Source: Bacteroidia bacterium
GTDB taxonomy: Bacteria > Bacteroidota > Bacteroidia > JADZBD01
Reading direction: 5' to 3'
DNA: 64,000 nt
Assembly (NCBI GenBank): GCA_020054095.1
Contig: JAGVMA010000046.1
Span: 1-64,000 of the forward strand
A program made the position numbers and the translations under genes. Shown here piece by piece: positions 8,806 to 17,275 of this stretch. The notes beneath the pieces were generated by a model. The model did no database searches, was not told where the DNA came from, and saw only the letters and a list, made by a program, of their open reading frames with translations. Within the stretch, counting starts at the first letter, position 1. Every line of letters begins with the position of its first letter.

Positions 8806-8937
8806 TGGTCAAATTGGTTTTTTAAAAGGATGGCTAAAGTAGTAATTTTTGGTTACACCTACTTTGGCTTTATATCGCACAATAAATTGCACTTTATTTC
8901 GTTGTTACCCTACTGTTTTTCCTTTATTGTAAATATG

Positions 8938-8945
8938 TATATTTG
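8938..8945 (+). promoter_or_regulatory. -7 promoter element TATATTTG of the bamD operon
   Basis: An exact TAnnTTTG match lies 12 bases before the bamD start, implying a leader of only a few bases. No convincing TTTG box is present about 19 bases further upstream, so the assignment rests on the -7 element and position. Confidence 0.55.
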
Positions 8946-8957
8946 CCGCGGTTTTAA

Positions 8958-9779
8958 ATGAAAAAAACACTATCCATAATTATATTAGCTGCCATAGCGC
9001 TCTATGGCATAAGCAGTTGCAGCGATTACGAAAAACTGCTGAAAAGCAATGATTATGACAAAAAATACCACGCAGCATTAAAGTATTACGATGAAGGCGA
9101 GTGCAGCCGAACGCTCTCTATTTTAGAGGAACTAATACCTATTTACAAAGCAACAGCCCGTGCCGAAACCATTTATTATTATCACGCTTACTCTAACTAC
9201 TGTGTGGAAGATTACGTGCTTGCCGCTTACTTTTTCCGCAACTTTGTGAAGCTTTATCCTAATAGCAAACATGCTGAAGAATGTGCATATATGAATGCAT
9301 ATTGTTTCTATCAGCTATCGCCACGTTATACGTTAGACCAAGAAGACACTAAAATGGCGATTAAAGAAATGCAATCGTTCATTAACCGTTTCCCTAATAG
9401 CAGCCGCATAGAGCAATGCAATAAGCTAATAGACCAGATGCGCGGCAAACTCGAGAAAAAATACTTTGAAATAGCTCGGCAATATTACCACACCGAAGAT
9501 TATAAGGCAGCTATTACAGCGTTCCAAACCCTCTTAAAAGACTTTCCTGATACCAAGTACAGGGAAGAAGTACTTTTTTTGAGCGTAAAATCGAGCTACC
9601 GATATGCCAAACTAAGTGTGGTTACTAAACAAGAAGAAAGATATAGCGCTACTGTGGATTTTTATTATAAATTTGTGGTCGCTTTCCCGCAAAGCAAATA
9701 TGCCAACGAAGTGGAAGGTATGTTTACTGCATCGCAAAAAGCAATAGAAGAAATAAAAATAACGAAAACAAAAAAATAA
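8958..9779 (+). CDS. bamD: Outer membrane protein assembly factor BamD (TPR lipoprotein)
   Basis: A 273-residue lipoprotein of the beta-barrel assembly machinery, on the periplasmic face of the outer membrane, where it works with BamA to insert barrel proteins. The signal peptide ends ISSC with lipidated Cys21. About five TPR-like helical pairs follow, with the YfiO-type sequences YYHAYSNYCVEDYVLAAYFF and FVKLYPNSKHAEECAYMNAY. Length is typical. It is followed after one base by rpoZ, then by coaBC and a DUF4835 gene, an order I recognise as conserved in Bacteroidota. It probably has its own short-leader promoter upstream. Confidence 0.93.
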   Translation: MKKTLSIIILAAIALYGISSCSDYEKLLKSNDYDKKYHAALKYYDEGECSRTLSILEELIPIYKATARAETIYYYHAYSNYCVEDYVLAAYFFRNFVKLYPNSKHAEECAYMNAYCFYQLSPRYTLDQEDTKMAIKEMQSFINRFPNSSRIEQCNKLIDQMRGKLEKKYFEIARQYYHTEDYKAAITAFQTLLKDFPDTKYREEVLFLSVKSSYRYAKLSVVTKQEERYSATVDFYYKFVVAFPQSKYANEVEGMFTASQKAIEEIKITKTKK

Positions 9780-9780
9780 A

Positions 9781-10101
9781 ATGGATTACAAAAAAACCAG
9801 TGCCGACCAATCAACTGTTACGCGTAACACCAAAGCAATTGAGGCAGTAACCGGAAATATTTACGAAAGCATCTCTATTTTATCGAAACGTGCTAACCAA
9901 ATTAGCGCAGAGATGAAAGAAGAACTTACCTCTAAATTAGAGGAGTTTGCTACGCATACCGATAACTTGGAAGAGATTTTTGAAAACCGCGAGCAAATAG
10001 AAGTATCAAAACATTACGAAAAAATGCCAAAAGCATCCGCTATAGCTATTTCGGAGTTTAATGAGGATAAAATTTATTTCCGTAATCCTAATAAAGCATA
10101 A
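9781..10101 (+). CDS. rpoZ: DNA-directed RNA polymerase omega subunit, Bacteroidota type
   Basis: A 106-residue small subunit that helps assemble RNA polymerase by binding the beta-prime subunit. The Rpb6/omega core is visible as TGNIYESISILSKRANQISAEMKEEL (about 25-50). The family is divergent from proteobacterial RpoZ but is recognisable by this helix and by its place between bamD and coaBC. The start is one base after the bamD stop, so the two are co-transcribed and probably translationally coupled. A strong terminator follows at 10122-10147, ending this two-gene unit. Confidence 0.88.
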   Translation: MDYKKTSADQSTVTRNTKAIEAVTGNIYESISILSKRANQISAEMKEELTSKLEEFATHTDNLEEIFENREQIEVSKHYEKMPKASAIAISEFNEDKIYFRNPNKA

Positions 10102-10121
10102 TCTCAATCTTTTTTAAAATG

Positions 10122-10147
10122 GCCCTCACGATTAACCTCTTGAGGGC
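10122..10147 (+). terminator. Intrinsic terminator after rpoZ, abutting the coaBC start
   Basis: A 7-bp GC-rich stem, GCCCTCA (10122-10128) with TGAGGGC (10141-10147), is followed directly by TTTTT. The coaBC ATG is at 10159, only 11 bases past the stem. This leaves little room for a separate promoter, so coaBC is either fed by read-through or started from within the hairpin region. Confidence 0.85.
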
Positions 10148-10158
10148 TTTTTAGTTTA

Positions 10159-11355
10159 ATGCTGAAAAATAAAAAAATACTAATAGCCGTTTCGGGAGGC
10201 ATAGCTGCCTACAAAACACCTATGCTGGTGCGTGCGCTTGTAAAAATCGGTGCCGAGGTTAAAGTGGTTTTATCTCCATCGGCTAAAGATTTTGTTACAC
10301 CTCTAACCTTAGCCACTGTTTCAAAAAATGTAGTTTATTCCGATTTTGCCGATAATAAAACTGGTCAATGGGCTAATCATATTGAACTTGGTCTTTGGGC
10401 CGATTACATGGTAGTAGCTCCCGCCACAGCCAATACCATTGCAAAAATGGCAACCGGCCTGTGTGATAATTTATTGATGGCCGTTTATTTATCGGCACGT
10501 TGCCCTGTGTTTTTTGCTCCGGCAATGGATTTAGATATGTATAAGCACGCCACCACTCAGCAAAACATAGCAACACTTTTAAAGCACGGCAGTATTTTAA
10601 TAAAACCTGTCAATGGCGAATTGGCAAGCGGCTTAGTGGGCGAGGGCAGGATGGAAGAGCCCGAAAACATAGCTGCCTTTATTGATAAATACACATCGGC
10701 TAATTTACCATTAGCCGGCAAAAAAGCATTGGTAACTGCCGGCCCCACATACGAAGCTATAGACCCTGTTCGGTTTATTGGCAACCATTCAAGTGGCAAA
10801 ATGGGATTTGCCATTGCCGAACAATTAGCCAATGCAGGAGCTGAAGTTACGCTTGTGTGCGGTCCTAATGCATTGCCATCCGCTAAGCACATAAAAAGAT
10901 TAGACGTTGTAAGTGCCGATGAAATGAAAATTGCCTGTGAACAAAACCATGCTGCAAATAATATTTTTGTTTTTGCAGCAGCCGTTGCCGATTACAAACC
11001 GATAAATGCCGCAACTAAAAAGATTAAGAAAGGCGATGGCCTAAATACCATTGAATTAGCCGAAACCACAGATATAGCAGCACATTTAGGTAAACTTAAA
11101 AAGCCCGAACAATTGTATGTGGGCTTTGCTCTCGAAACCGATAACGAAGATGCCAACGCAGTTAAAAAACTAAAAAATAAGAACCTCGATTTTATTGTGC
11201 TTAATAGTTTGAACGATAAAGGTGCCGGCTTTAAAACTGATACCAACAAAATAAAAATTATAGACAGACACAATAAAACCACTAATTTTGAGTTAAAAGA
11301 TAAGCGCCAAGTGGCGCAAGATATTGTAAACTATATTATTCAGTTTAAAAAATGA
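10159..11355 (+). CDS. coaBC: Bifunctional phosphopantothenoylcysteine decarboxylase / phosphopantothenate-cysteine ligase
   Basis: A 398-residue fusion enzyme catalysing two successive steps of coenzyme A synthesis: CTP-dependent ligation of cysteine to 4-phosphopantothenate, then FMN-dependent decarboxylation. The N-terminal flavoprotein (CoaC) domain, about 1-180, has AVSGGIAAYKTP, VVAPATANTIAKMATG and the PAMDLDMY motif. The CoaB domain, about 190-398, begins ALVTAGPTYEAIDPVRFIGN and has FAAAVADYKP. The loop that carries the CoaC active-site Cys in many homologues reads LASGLVGEGRM here; I believe this is common in the phylum but cannot check. The stop overlaps the next gene (ATGA), so the two are coupled. 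Confidence 0.95.
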   Translation: MLKNKKILIAVSGGIAAYKTPMLVRALVKIGAEVKVVLSPSAKDFVTPLTLATVSKNVVYSDFADNKTGQWANHIELGLWADYMVVAPATANTIAKMATGLCDNLLMAVYLSARCPVFFAPAMDLDMYKHATTQQNIATLLKHGSILIKPVNGELASGLVGEGRMEEPENIAAFIDKYTSANLPLAGKKALVTAGPTYEAIDPVRFIGNHSSGKMGFAIAEQLANAGAEVTLVCGPNALPSAKHIKRLDVVSADEMKIACEQNHAANNIFVFAAAVADYKPINAATKKIKKGDGLNTIELAETTDIAAHLGKLKKPEQLYVGFALETDNEDANAVKKLKNKNLDFIVLNSLNDKGAGFKTDTNKIKIIDRHNKTTNFELKDKRQVAQDIVNYIIQFKK

Positions 11356-12263
11356 ATTTTAGCAAGTATATATTGGTTTTTGTTTTAAGCATTAGTACTT
11401 CCAATTTTTTGCAAGCGCAAGAGCTTAACTGCAATGTGCAAATACTATCGCCTACCATACAGGGAACATTAGAGAAACGTATTTTTCAAACCTTGCAGCA
11501 GCAAATTTTCGAATTTGTGAACAATACCCGCTGGACGAGCGATGTGTTCAAACCCGAAGAAAAAATAGAGTGCAGTTACACCATCACCATCAATAAAAAG
11601 GACAACGACATTTACGATGCCAATATACAAGTGGCTGCTAATCGCCCGGTGATTAATACTGCTTACAAATCGTTAGAGTTAAATATTATTGATAATAATT
11701 TAAAATTTCAGTACATCGAGTTTCAGCCGCTTGAGTTTAAGCAAACGGGGGCTAACACACAGTTAGTTGCTGTGCTTGCTTACTATGCTTTCATCATTTT
11801 GGGCACTGATTACGATACCTATTCGCTTGAGGGCGGAACAGCAAATTTTGTAAAAGCGCAACAAATAGTTGCCAATATGCAAAACACTGCTGAGGTTGGC
11901 TGGAAAGCATTTGAAGGAACCAAAAACCGCTACTGGTTGGTAGAAAACACACTTAACCAACAATTTAAACCCATGCGCGAGTGCATGTATAAATACCACC
12001 GCTTGGGTTTTGATGCAATGGCAAAAGATATGATTGCCGGCCGTGCAGCTGTGGTAGATGCACTTATGTTGCTCAATACAGTTTTTCAGTTAAAGCCGGG
12101 CTCATATAACATGGCGCTGTTTTTTCTGGCTAAAAACAAAGAGATAGTAGAATTATTTATGCAAGCGCCCACCGATGAGAAAACCAAAGTGGTGAACTTG
12201 CTCACCCAAATAGACCCCGGCAACAGCAATAATTATCAAAAAATAATGCAAAGCGGTAATTAA
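11352..12263 (+). CDS. DUF4835 family secreted protein
   Basis: A 303-residue exported protein with a signal peptide (1-22, ending LQAQ). It opens LNCNVQILSPTIQGTLEKRI, the characteristic start of DUF4835, and has a predicted alpha-helical C-terminal half. The family is found next to coaBC throughout Bacteroidota, but its function is not known to me. Here it overlaps coaBC by ATGA, so the pair is co-translated. The gene that often follows, recN, is absent; a convergent PAS gene ends 4 bp away instead. Periplasmic location is inferred from the signal peptide. Confidence 0.88.
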   Translation: MNFSKYILVFVLSISTSNFLQAQELNCNVQILSPTIQGTLEKRIFQTLQQQIFEFVNNTRWTSDVFKPEEKIECSYTITINKKDNDIYDANIQVAANRPVINTAYKSLELNIIDNNLKFQYIEFQPLEFKQTGANTQLVAVLAYYAFIILGTDYDTYSLEGGTANFVKAQQIVANMQNTAEVGWKAFEGTKNRYWLVENTLNQQFKPMRECMYKYHRLGFDAMAKDMIAGRAAVVDALMLLNTVFQLKPGSYNMALFFLAKNKEIVELFMQAPTDEKTKVVNLLTQIDPGNSNNYQKIMQSGN

Positions 12264-12267
12264 GGGA

Positions 12268-12828
12268 TTAGTTGCTTTTTTTCAACTCATTTTCCAAGCG
12301 TTCCACTTGCTTTTTTTGCTCGGTAATATCGCTTTCTATGGCAATAAATTTTTCAATGTTTCCTTTAAAATCAAGCACCGGTGTTATGGATAATGAAAGC
12401 CAATAGGTTTTCCCTGATTTATGATAATTAAGTATATCTTCTTTAAAAGTTTGTTTTTGTTTTAGTTTTTCGCGTATCCGCACCACCGTTTCCTTATTTG
12501 TTTCGGGGCCTTGTAAAATACTGCCGGGCTTTTTGCCTTTCACATCTAAAAAATTGTAACCTGTAATTTGCTCAAAACCACTGTTAACCCATTCAATGTT
12601 GCCATCTTTATCTGTAATAATAACTGCCTCGTAAGTTTTGCTGGCAACATCGGCAAGCATTTTTGAATATTTGTCGGCAAGTTGCATCCGCTCGTTAATG
12701 GCTTGCATTTGGTTATTGAGTTTTGATTTTAAATCGGCAATAGTTTCATTTTTCTTTTTTAATGAGAATACTATGGTGCAGATAATTATAAAAGCAAGTG
12801 CGAGCGAAACAATGAGTACAATATTCAT
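12268..12828 (-). CDS. Membrane-anchored single PAS domain protein
   Basis: A 186-residue protein from the ATG at 12828 (MNIVLI). The frame extends to 12870, but the internal ATG gives a cleaner membrane anchor, and a TACCTTCG sequence near a -7 box lies 15 bases upstream of it. One transmembrane helix (about 1-22) is followed by a coiled coil (about 25-55) and one PAS domain (about 60-165). The PAS has a LOV-like GKKPGSILQGPETN segment, but Pro/Gly/Ser stand where the flavin-reactive Cys (NCRFLQ) would be, so it is unlikely to be a photosensor. A C-terminal coiled coil (EQKKQVERLENEL) resembles the linker before a histidine kinase, but no kinase domain follows. Ligand and partner are unknown. 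Confidence 0.82.
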   Translation of the reverse strand: MNIVLIVSLALAFIIICTIVFSLKKKNETIADLKSKLNNQMQAINERMQLADKYSKMLADVASKTYEAVIITDKDGNIEWVNSGFEQITGYNFLDVKGKKPGSILQGPETNKETVVRIREKLKQKQTFKEDILNYHKSGKTYWLSLSITPVLDFKGNIEKFIAIESDITEQKKQVERLENELKKSN

Positions 12829-12897
12829 ATTTGTAAATTTTACCGAAGGTAACAAAACAAGCGCAAACATAGTTTCGGTTTTTATGCGATAATCTTA

Positions 12898-12905
12898 TAA
12901 ATTTG
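12898..12905 (+). promoter_or_regulatory. -7 promoter element TAAATTTG upstream of paaZ
   Basis: An exact TAnnTTTG match ends 19 bases before the paaZ start. A TTTCGG sequence lies near the position expected for the -33 box, but it is a weak match. Confidence 0.5.
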
Positions 12906-12924
12906 AAATCCTAAAAAAACAGAA

Positions 12925-15042
12925 ATGGCAACACTCACATCCGTAAAAAAACTTGAAAACTACGCTCTCGGAAAATTTATATCAGGCGATGGCGATGGGC
13001 AAATGCTTTATAACGCAATTACAGGCGAAGAGTATGCTTCGGCATCGAGCAAAGGATTGGATTTTGCCGCTATGTGTAATTATGCTCGCACTGTGGGCGG
13101 ACCAAAATTGCGTAAGCTTACTTTTCAGGAACGCGGCTTAATGCTGAAAGCACTTGCCATGCACTTGATGAGCAAAAAAGATTTGTTTTATAAAATTAGC
13201 TGGGCAACAGGTGCAACCAAAGCCGATAGTTGGGTAGATATTGAAGGAGGTATTGGTAATTTATTTGCTTATTCATCATTGCGCAGGCAGTTTCCTAACG
13301 AGTCGTTTTGCTTGGAAGGCGATGTGGCACGATTATCAAAACAAAATACATTTATCGGCCATCATATTTGTGTGCCCAAAGAAGGCGTGGCAATTCACAT
13401 CAATGCATTTAATTTTCCGGTGTGGGGTATGTTAGAAAAAGTTGCCGTTAACTGGTTTGCAGGGGTGCCTGCAATTGTAAAACCGGCAACTGTAACTTCG
13501 TTTTTAACCGAAGCTGTAGTGAAAGAAATTATTGCAAGTAAAATTTTACCTGAAGGTGCTTTACAGCTCATCTGCGGAAGCGCAAACGGAATTTTAGACC
13601 ACGTAATAAACCAAGATGTGGTTACATTTACCGGAAGCGCAAGCACCGGAAAAATGTTAAAATCGAATGCCCGATTACTCGAAGAATCGGTTCACTTTAA
13701 TATGGAGGCCGACTCGCTGAACGCTTGTGTGCTTGGTGATGATGCCGTGCCAGGAACTTCTGAGTTTGATATTTTTATTAAAGAAGTGGTGAGAGAAATT
13801 ACAACCAAAGCCGGACAAAAATGTACGGCTGTGCGCAGAATTATTGTGCCCGAAAAATTAGTTGACGATGTGCAAAAAGCAATTGCCAAACGATTAGAAA
13901 CAAATGTAATTGGCGACCCAAATGTGGAAGGAGTTCGCATGGGCTCACTTGCCGGCCAGTCGCAATTACGCGAAGTACTCGAGAAAGTAGATTTATTAAA
14001 ACGCACACAAGAAATTGTGTATGGCGATATGGCAAAATTAGAAGTGAAAGGTGCCGACAAAAACAAAGGCGCTTTTATTTCGCCATTTATTTTTGTCAAT
14101 ACTAATCCGTTTAAAAATATTGATTGTCATAACATAGAAGCATTTGGCCCCGTTAGTACTATTATGCCCTACAAAACTATTGACGAAGCGATAGATTTAG
14201 TAAAACTCGGAAAAGGTTCGCTCGTGAGTTCGATAGTTACAGCAAACGATAAAACTGCCAAACAATTTGTAATTGGCACTGCTTGTGTTAATGGCCGAAT
14301 ATTGGTTTTGAATAACGATTGTGCTAAAGAAAGTACCGGACATGGCTCACCAATGCCAATGCTGGTGCATGGCGGACCAGGTCGTGCGGGTGGTGGCGAA
14401 GAAATGGGTGGCAAGCGTGGCGTGTTTCATTACCTGCAGCGCACCGCTATTCAAGGTTCGCCTACTACAATTACTGCAATCACTAATCAATATCAAGTGG
14501 GCGGAAAATACATACAAACCGATGTCCATCCATTCCGCAAACATTTTGAAGAATTACAAATAGGCGAAACTTTAATTACTAAAACACACACCGTTGCCGA
14601 AGATGATATTGTAAATTTTGCCGAACTGAGTGGCGATAAATTTTACGCTCACCTGCAACCCGATTCACTTGAGGGAACTATTTTTAAACGCACCGTTGCA
14701 CACGGATATTTTGTTTTATCGCGTGCTGCCGGATTATTTGTAGATCCGCCTAAAGGGCCGGTGCTATTAAATTACGGAATTGATGAATGTAGATTTACCA
14801 AGCCCATTTATCCGGGTATGACTATTGGCGTGAGATTCACTTGCAAAGAAAAAATATCGAACGATAAGCCGCTTAAATCCGCTAAGGGTGAAGAAGTGAA
14901 AGTGGGCATTGTAAAATGGGTGGTTGATATTTATGATGCAAGTACCGAAGAAATGAGAAAAAAATACGAAGTGGATTTAACTACAGGCGATACAGTAGGG
15001 ATTGCCACCATTTTAACAATGGTTAAACTTAAAAATCAATAG
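12925..15042 (+). CDS. paaZ: PaaZ-type bifunctional oxepin-CoA hydrolase / aldehyde dehydrogenase
   Basis: A 705-residue two-domain enzyme of the phenylacetyl-CoA pathway. The C-terminal MaoC-like hydratase (about 535-690) opens the oxepin-CoA ring, and the N-terminal aldehyde dehydrogenase (about 1-515) oxidises the resulting aldehyde. The ALDH catalytic Cys300 is in KAGQKCTAVRR, with Glu261 in HFNMEADSLN. The hydratase acid pair is Asp571 and His576 in SGDKFYAHLQ, followed by VAHGYFVLSRAAGL. Length is close to that of PaaZ. No paaABCDE monooxygenase, paaG or paaJ gene is in the window, so either the rest of the pathway lies elsewhere or the enzyme serves another CoA-thioester aldehyde. The next gene begins 14 bp after its stop. 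Confidence 0.9.
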   Translation: MATLTSVKKLENYALGKFISGDGDGQMLYNAITGEEYASASSKGLDFAAMCNYARTVGGPKLRKLTFQERGLMLKALAMHLMSKKDLFYKISWATGATKADSWVDIEGGIGNLFAYSSLRRQFPNESFCLEGDVARLSKQNTFIGHHICVPKEGVAIHINAFNFPVWGMLEKVAVNWFAGVPAIVKPATVTSFLTEAVVKEIIASKILPEGALQLICGSANGILDHVINQDVVTFTGSASTGKMLKSNARLLEESVHFNMEADSLNACVLGDDAVPGTSEFDIFIKEVVREITTKAGQKCTAVRRIIVPEKLVDDVQKAIAKRLETNVIGDPNVEGVRMGSLAGQSQLREVLEKVDLLKRTQEIVYGDMAKLEVKGADKNKGAFISPFIFVNTNPFKNIDCHNIEAFGPVSTIMPYKTIDEAIDLVKLGKGSLVSSIVTANDKTAKQFVIGTACVNGRILVLNNDCAKESTGHGSPMPMLVHGGPGRAGGGEEMGGKRGVFHYLQRTAIQGSPTTITAITNQYQVGGKYIQTDVHPFRKHFEELQIGETLITKTHTVAEDDIVNFAELSGDKFYAHLQPDSLEGTIFKRTVAHGYFVLSRAAGLFVDPPKGPVLLNYGIDECRFTKPIYPGMTIGVRFTCKEKISNDKPLKSAKGEEVKVGIVKWVVDIYDASTEEMRKKYEVDLTTGDTVGIATILTMVKLKNQ

Positions 15043-15056
15043 TTATAAAAAATCAA

Positions 15057-16322
15057 GTGCGTTATCCTCTCTTTTCTCTACTAATTTTTTTTTCTGCATT
15101 TAAGTTCTCGGCAGCAGCTAAAGTTAACACCGACTCGCTAAAGGCGCTTGTTTTAACGAGTGCTAACGATACTAACAAAGTAAATCTCTATTATAAACTA
15201 TCAGGTCAGTACGATTATTTTTCATCTAAAGAAAAAGTTACCTATTTAGTTTCTGCTCTTGAATTATCACAACAGATAAATTTTGAACGTGGCATTAAAC
15301 GCAACTCGTTTGTTCTTATTACCGTTTTGTTTCATCGCGGTATGTACGATTTATCAATGCAGTATTGCCTAAAATATTTGTCGTACCTCGAAGAAAATAA
15401 TTTCACCGATGACATAGATAAACTAAACAACACCATTGGTAATTTACATTACAAGCAAGGAAATAACGCGGAAGCATATAGCTATTATCAAAAAGCAAAG
15501 CAGTACTATTTAAAAATTAACGACCAAGATAATTACGGAAAAGTGATGAATAATATCAGTTTAATTAAGCAAAGTATTAACGATTTTGATAGTAGTTTTT
15601 ATTATTCTAATCTCGCTATTGATGCCTTTACTACTACCGATAATAACTTGGCAAAAGCAAATTCTATTTTAAGTGTTGCATTTATACTCAACAAAAGAGG
15701 CAGTGCCAAACTTGCACTAAAAAAAGCAAACGATGCATATCAAATTTACAAAACAAATAATGTGGCGCTCGGAAAATTCAATTCACTTATCACCATTTCC
15801 GAAATTTATAGTGCTGCAAAGCAATACGATTCGGCAATTGTTAATTTAAGTGCAGCCAAATTTTTGGCTGATACCATTAAGCTTAATCATTTATATCAGG
15901 AATTATACAGGCAGTTGGCCGACAATTATTTCAACATTGGCGATTTTAAAAATGCTTACAACATGCAAGCGCTTTACAGCCAATACACCGATACAGTTAA
16001 TACTGCAAAAATCAGTGAAAAGGCAATAGAGATGGATGTGAAATACGATATTTCAAAAAAAGAAATAGAACTTAGCCGCATTCAATCAGAAAAAAAATTG
16101 CAACAAAACATTTTAATTGTAGTGAGCTTGGGACTTTTGCTTTTGCTTGCACTCACTTTTTATATTTTTAAATTGCTGAAGGTAAGTCGCATGCAAAAGA
16201 AAGCAATTGAGGAAAAACAAAACGAAATTTTAGATAGCATCCGTTACGCAAAACGTATTCAAACGTCTTTGCTCACTCCCGAAAAGTATATTGAGAAAAA
16301 TATAACAAGATTGAAAAAATGA
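15057..16322 (+). CDS. TPR membrane sensor ending in a YAKRIQ linker, without phosphatase domain
   Basis: A 421-residue protein starting at GTG. No nearby ATG would keep the signal peptide (MRYPLFSLLIFF...SAAAK). About six TPR repeats fill residues 40-330, followed by one transmembrane helix (about 347-367, LIVVSLGLLLLLALTFYIF) and a cytoplasmic coiled coil. The protein ends KQNEILDSIRYAKRIQTSLLTPEKYIEKNITRLKK split across the last 37 residues. In Bacteroidota this TPR-TM-linker layout usually continues into a SpoIIE/PP2C phosphatase, and here the stop falls exactly at the linker's end. It overlaps the downstream Ser/Thr kinase start by ATGA, suggesting the two work together. Ligand and output are not known. 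Confidence 0.82.
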   Translation: MRYPLFSLLIFFSAFKFSAAAKVNTDSLKALVLTSANDTNKVNLYYKLSGQYDYFSSKEKVTYLVSALELSQQINFERGIKRNSFVLITVLFHRGMYDLSMQYCLKYLSYLEENNFTDDIDKLNNTIGNLHYKQGNNAEAYSYYQKAKQYYLKINDQDNYGKVMNNISLIKQSINDFDSSFYYSNLAIDAFTTTDNNLAKANSILSVAFILNKRGSAKLALKKANDAYQIYKTNNVALGKFNSLITISEIYSAAKQYDSAIVNLSAAKFLADTIKLNHLYQELYRQLADNYFNIGDFKNAYNMQALYSQYTDTVNTAKISEKAIEMDVKYDISKKEIELSRIQSEKKLQQNILIVVSLGLLLLLALTFYIFKLLKVSRMQKKAIEEKQNEILDSIRYAKRIQTSLLTPEKYIEKNITRLKK

Positions 16323-17197
16323 TGCTCATTTATAGTTCGAACAATTGCTACTCTTTTTCTGATATAGAACACGCATTAAAGCTTGGCGGTAAGTTTAGCG
16401 ATACTTTTATTGCCGTTAGAAAATCGGATAATGCTAAAGTGATTTTAAAAAGAGCTTCACTTTCTGTTGCTAAAAGTGATGTTGCTTTAAAACGATTTTA
16501 TGATGAAGCATCTTTAAATACTAATTCAAAAATACTTGCAGCTTGTTTCGAGTGTTTTGAATTTGAAGGAAAACATTATTTGGTTCGCGAATACGTTGAA
16601 GGAAATAGCTGGAGAGAAGTTTCAAAAAAAGTAAAACTACAAACTGAGCATTTACAAATTGCAATAAGTTGTTTGCAATGCATTGCTGAATTACACCAAT
16701 CCAATATTATACATCGCGATATTAGGCCAGATAATTTTATCTTAAAAAAAAATGGTAACGAATGGCAAGCAGTTTTAATTGATTTGGGTTTGGCAAAAAA
16801 TCTAACCGACAAGAGCGAGAAAAAAGTTCCGTTTTCGCTTATTTATTCTCCGCCTGAGCAAATTATGAATTGCAATGCTGCAGTTGATTTTACTAGCGAC
16901 ATGTATGCTTTTGCGGTTTCGCTTTACGAAATGCTTACGCAATCTGTTCCGTTTTATAATGCCAACCCAGAACTGATGATGCACTTGCAAATTAACACGC
17001 CACTCCCCGAAAATAAAAAAGTGCCAACCCCAATTTTCGATTTGTTAAAGACAGCTACAAGCAAGCATAAATTTATGCTTCCAACAAATAGATACAGCAA
17101 GCAGCAATTAATAGAACTATTTTTGGCAGCAAATAATAGTCGAATCGCATCTGCTAAGGATTTCATTAAATCAATTCACGAAATACCAAGTTTGTAG
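16319..17197 (+). CDS. Hanks-type serine/threonine protein kinase
   Basis: A 292-residue soluble kinase consisting of little more than the catalytic domain. ATP-binding Lys44 is in VILKRAS. The catalytic loop HRDIRPDN (132-139) has Asp134 and Asn139, with Arg in place of the usual catalytic-loop Lys. The metal-binding Asp155 is in a DLG rather than DFG motif. PPE at 178-180 stands for APE, and Asp194 of the F-helix is present. The glycine-rich loop is poor (KLGGKFSDTFIAVRK). Despite these variants the key acidic residues are kept, so activity is plausible. The first ATG overlaps the stop of the TPR membrane protein. A SiaB-like double kinase lies 78 bp downstream, pointing to a phospho-signalling cluster. 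Confidence 0.85.
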   Translation: MMLIYSSNNCYSFSDIEHALKLGGKFSDTFIAVRKSDNAKVILKRASLSVAKSDVALKRFYDEASLNTNSKILAACFECFEFEGKHYLVREYVEGNSWREVSKKVKLQTEHLQIAISCLQCIAELHQSNIIHRDIRPDNFILKKNGNEWQAVLIDLGLAKNLTDKSEKKVPFSLIYSPPEQIMNCNAAVDFTSDMYAFAVSLYEMLTQSVPFYNANPELMMHLQINTPLPENKKVPTPIFDLLKTATSKHKFMLPTNRYSKQQLIELFLAANNSRIASAKDFIKSIHEIPSL

Positions 17198-17275
17198 TTA
17201 TTCACATTTGCCGCAGTTTATTAACAGATGTTCCACCATCATAAAATATATATATTTTAGCGTAACTCCATCAGT

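Noticed and set aside
12268-12828. LOV photoreceptor
   Set aside because: The segment GKKPGSILQGPETN resembles the LOV signature, but the flavin-reactive cysteine is missing, so it is called a plain PAS domain.
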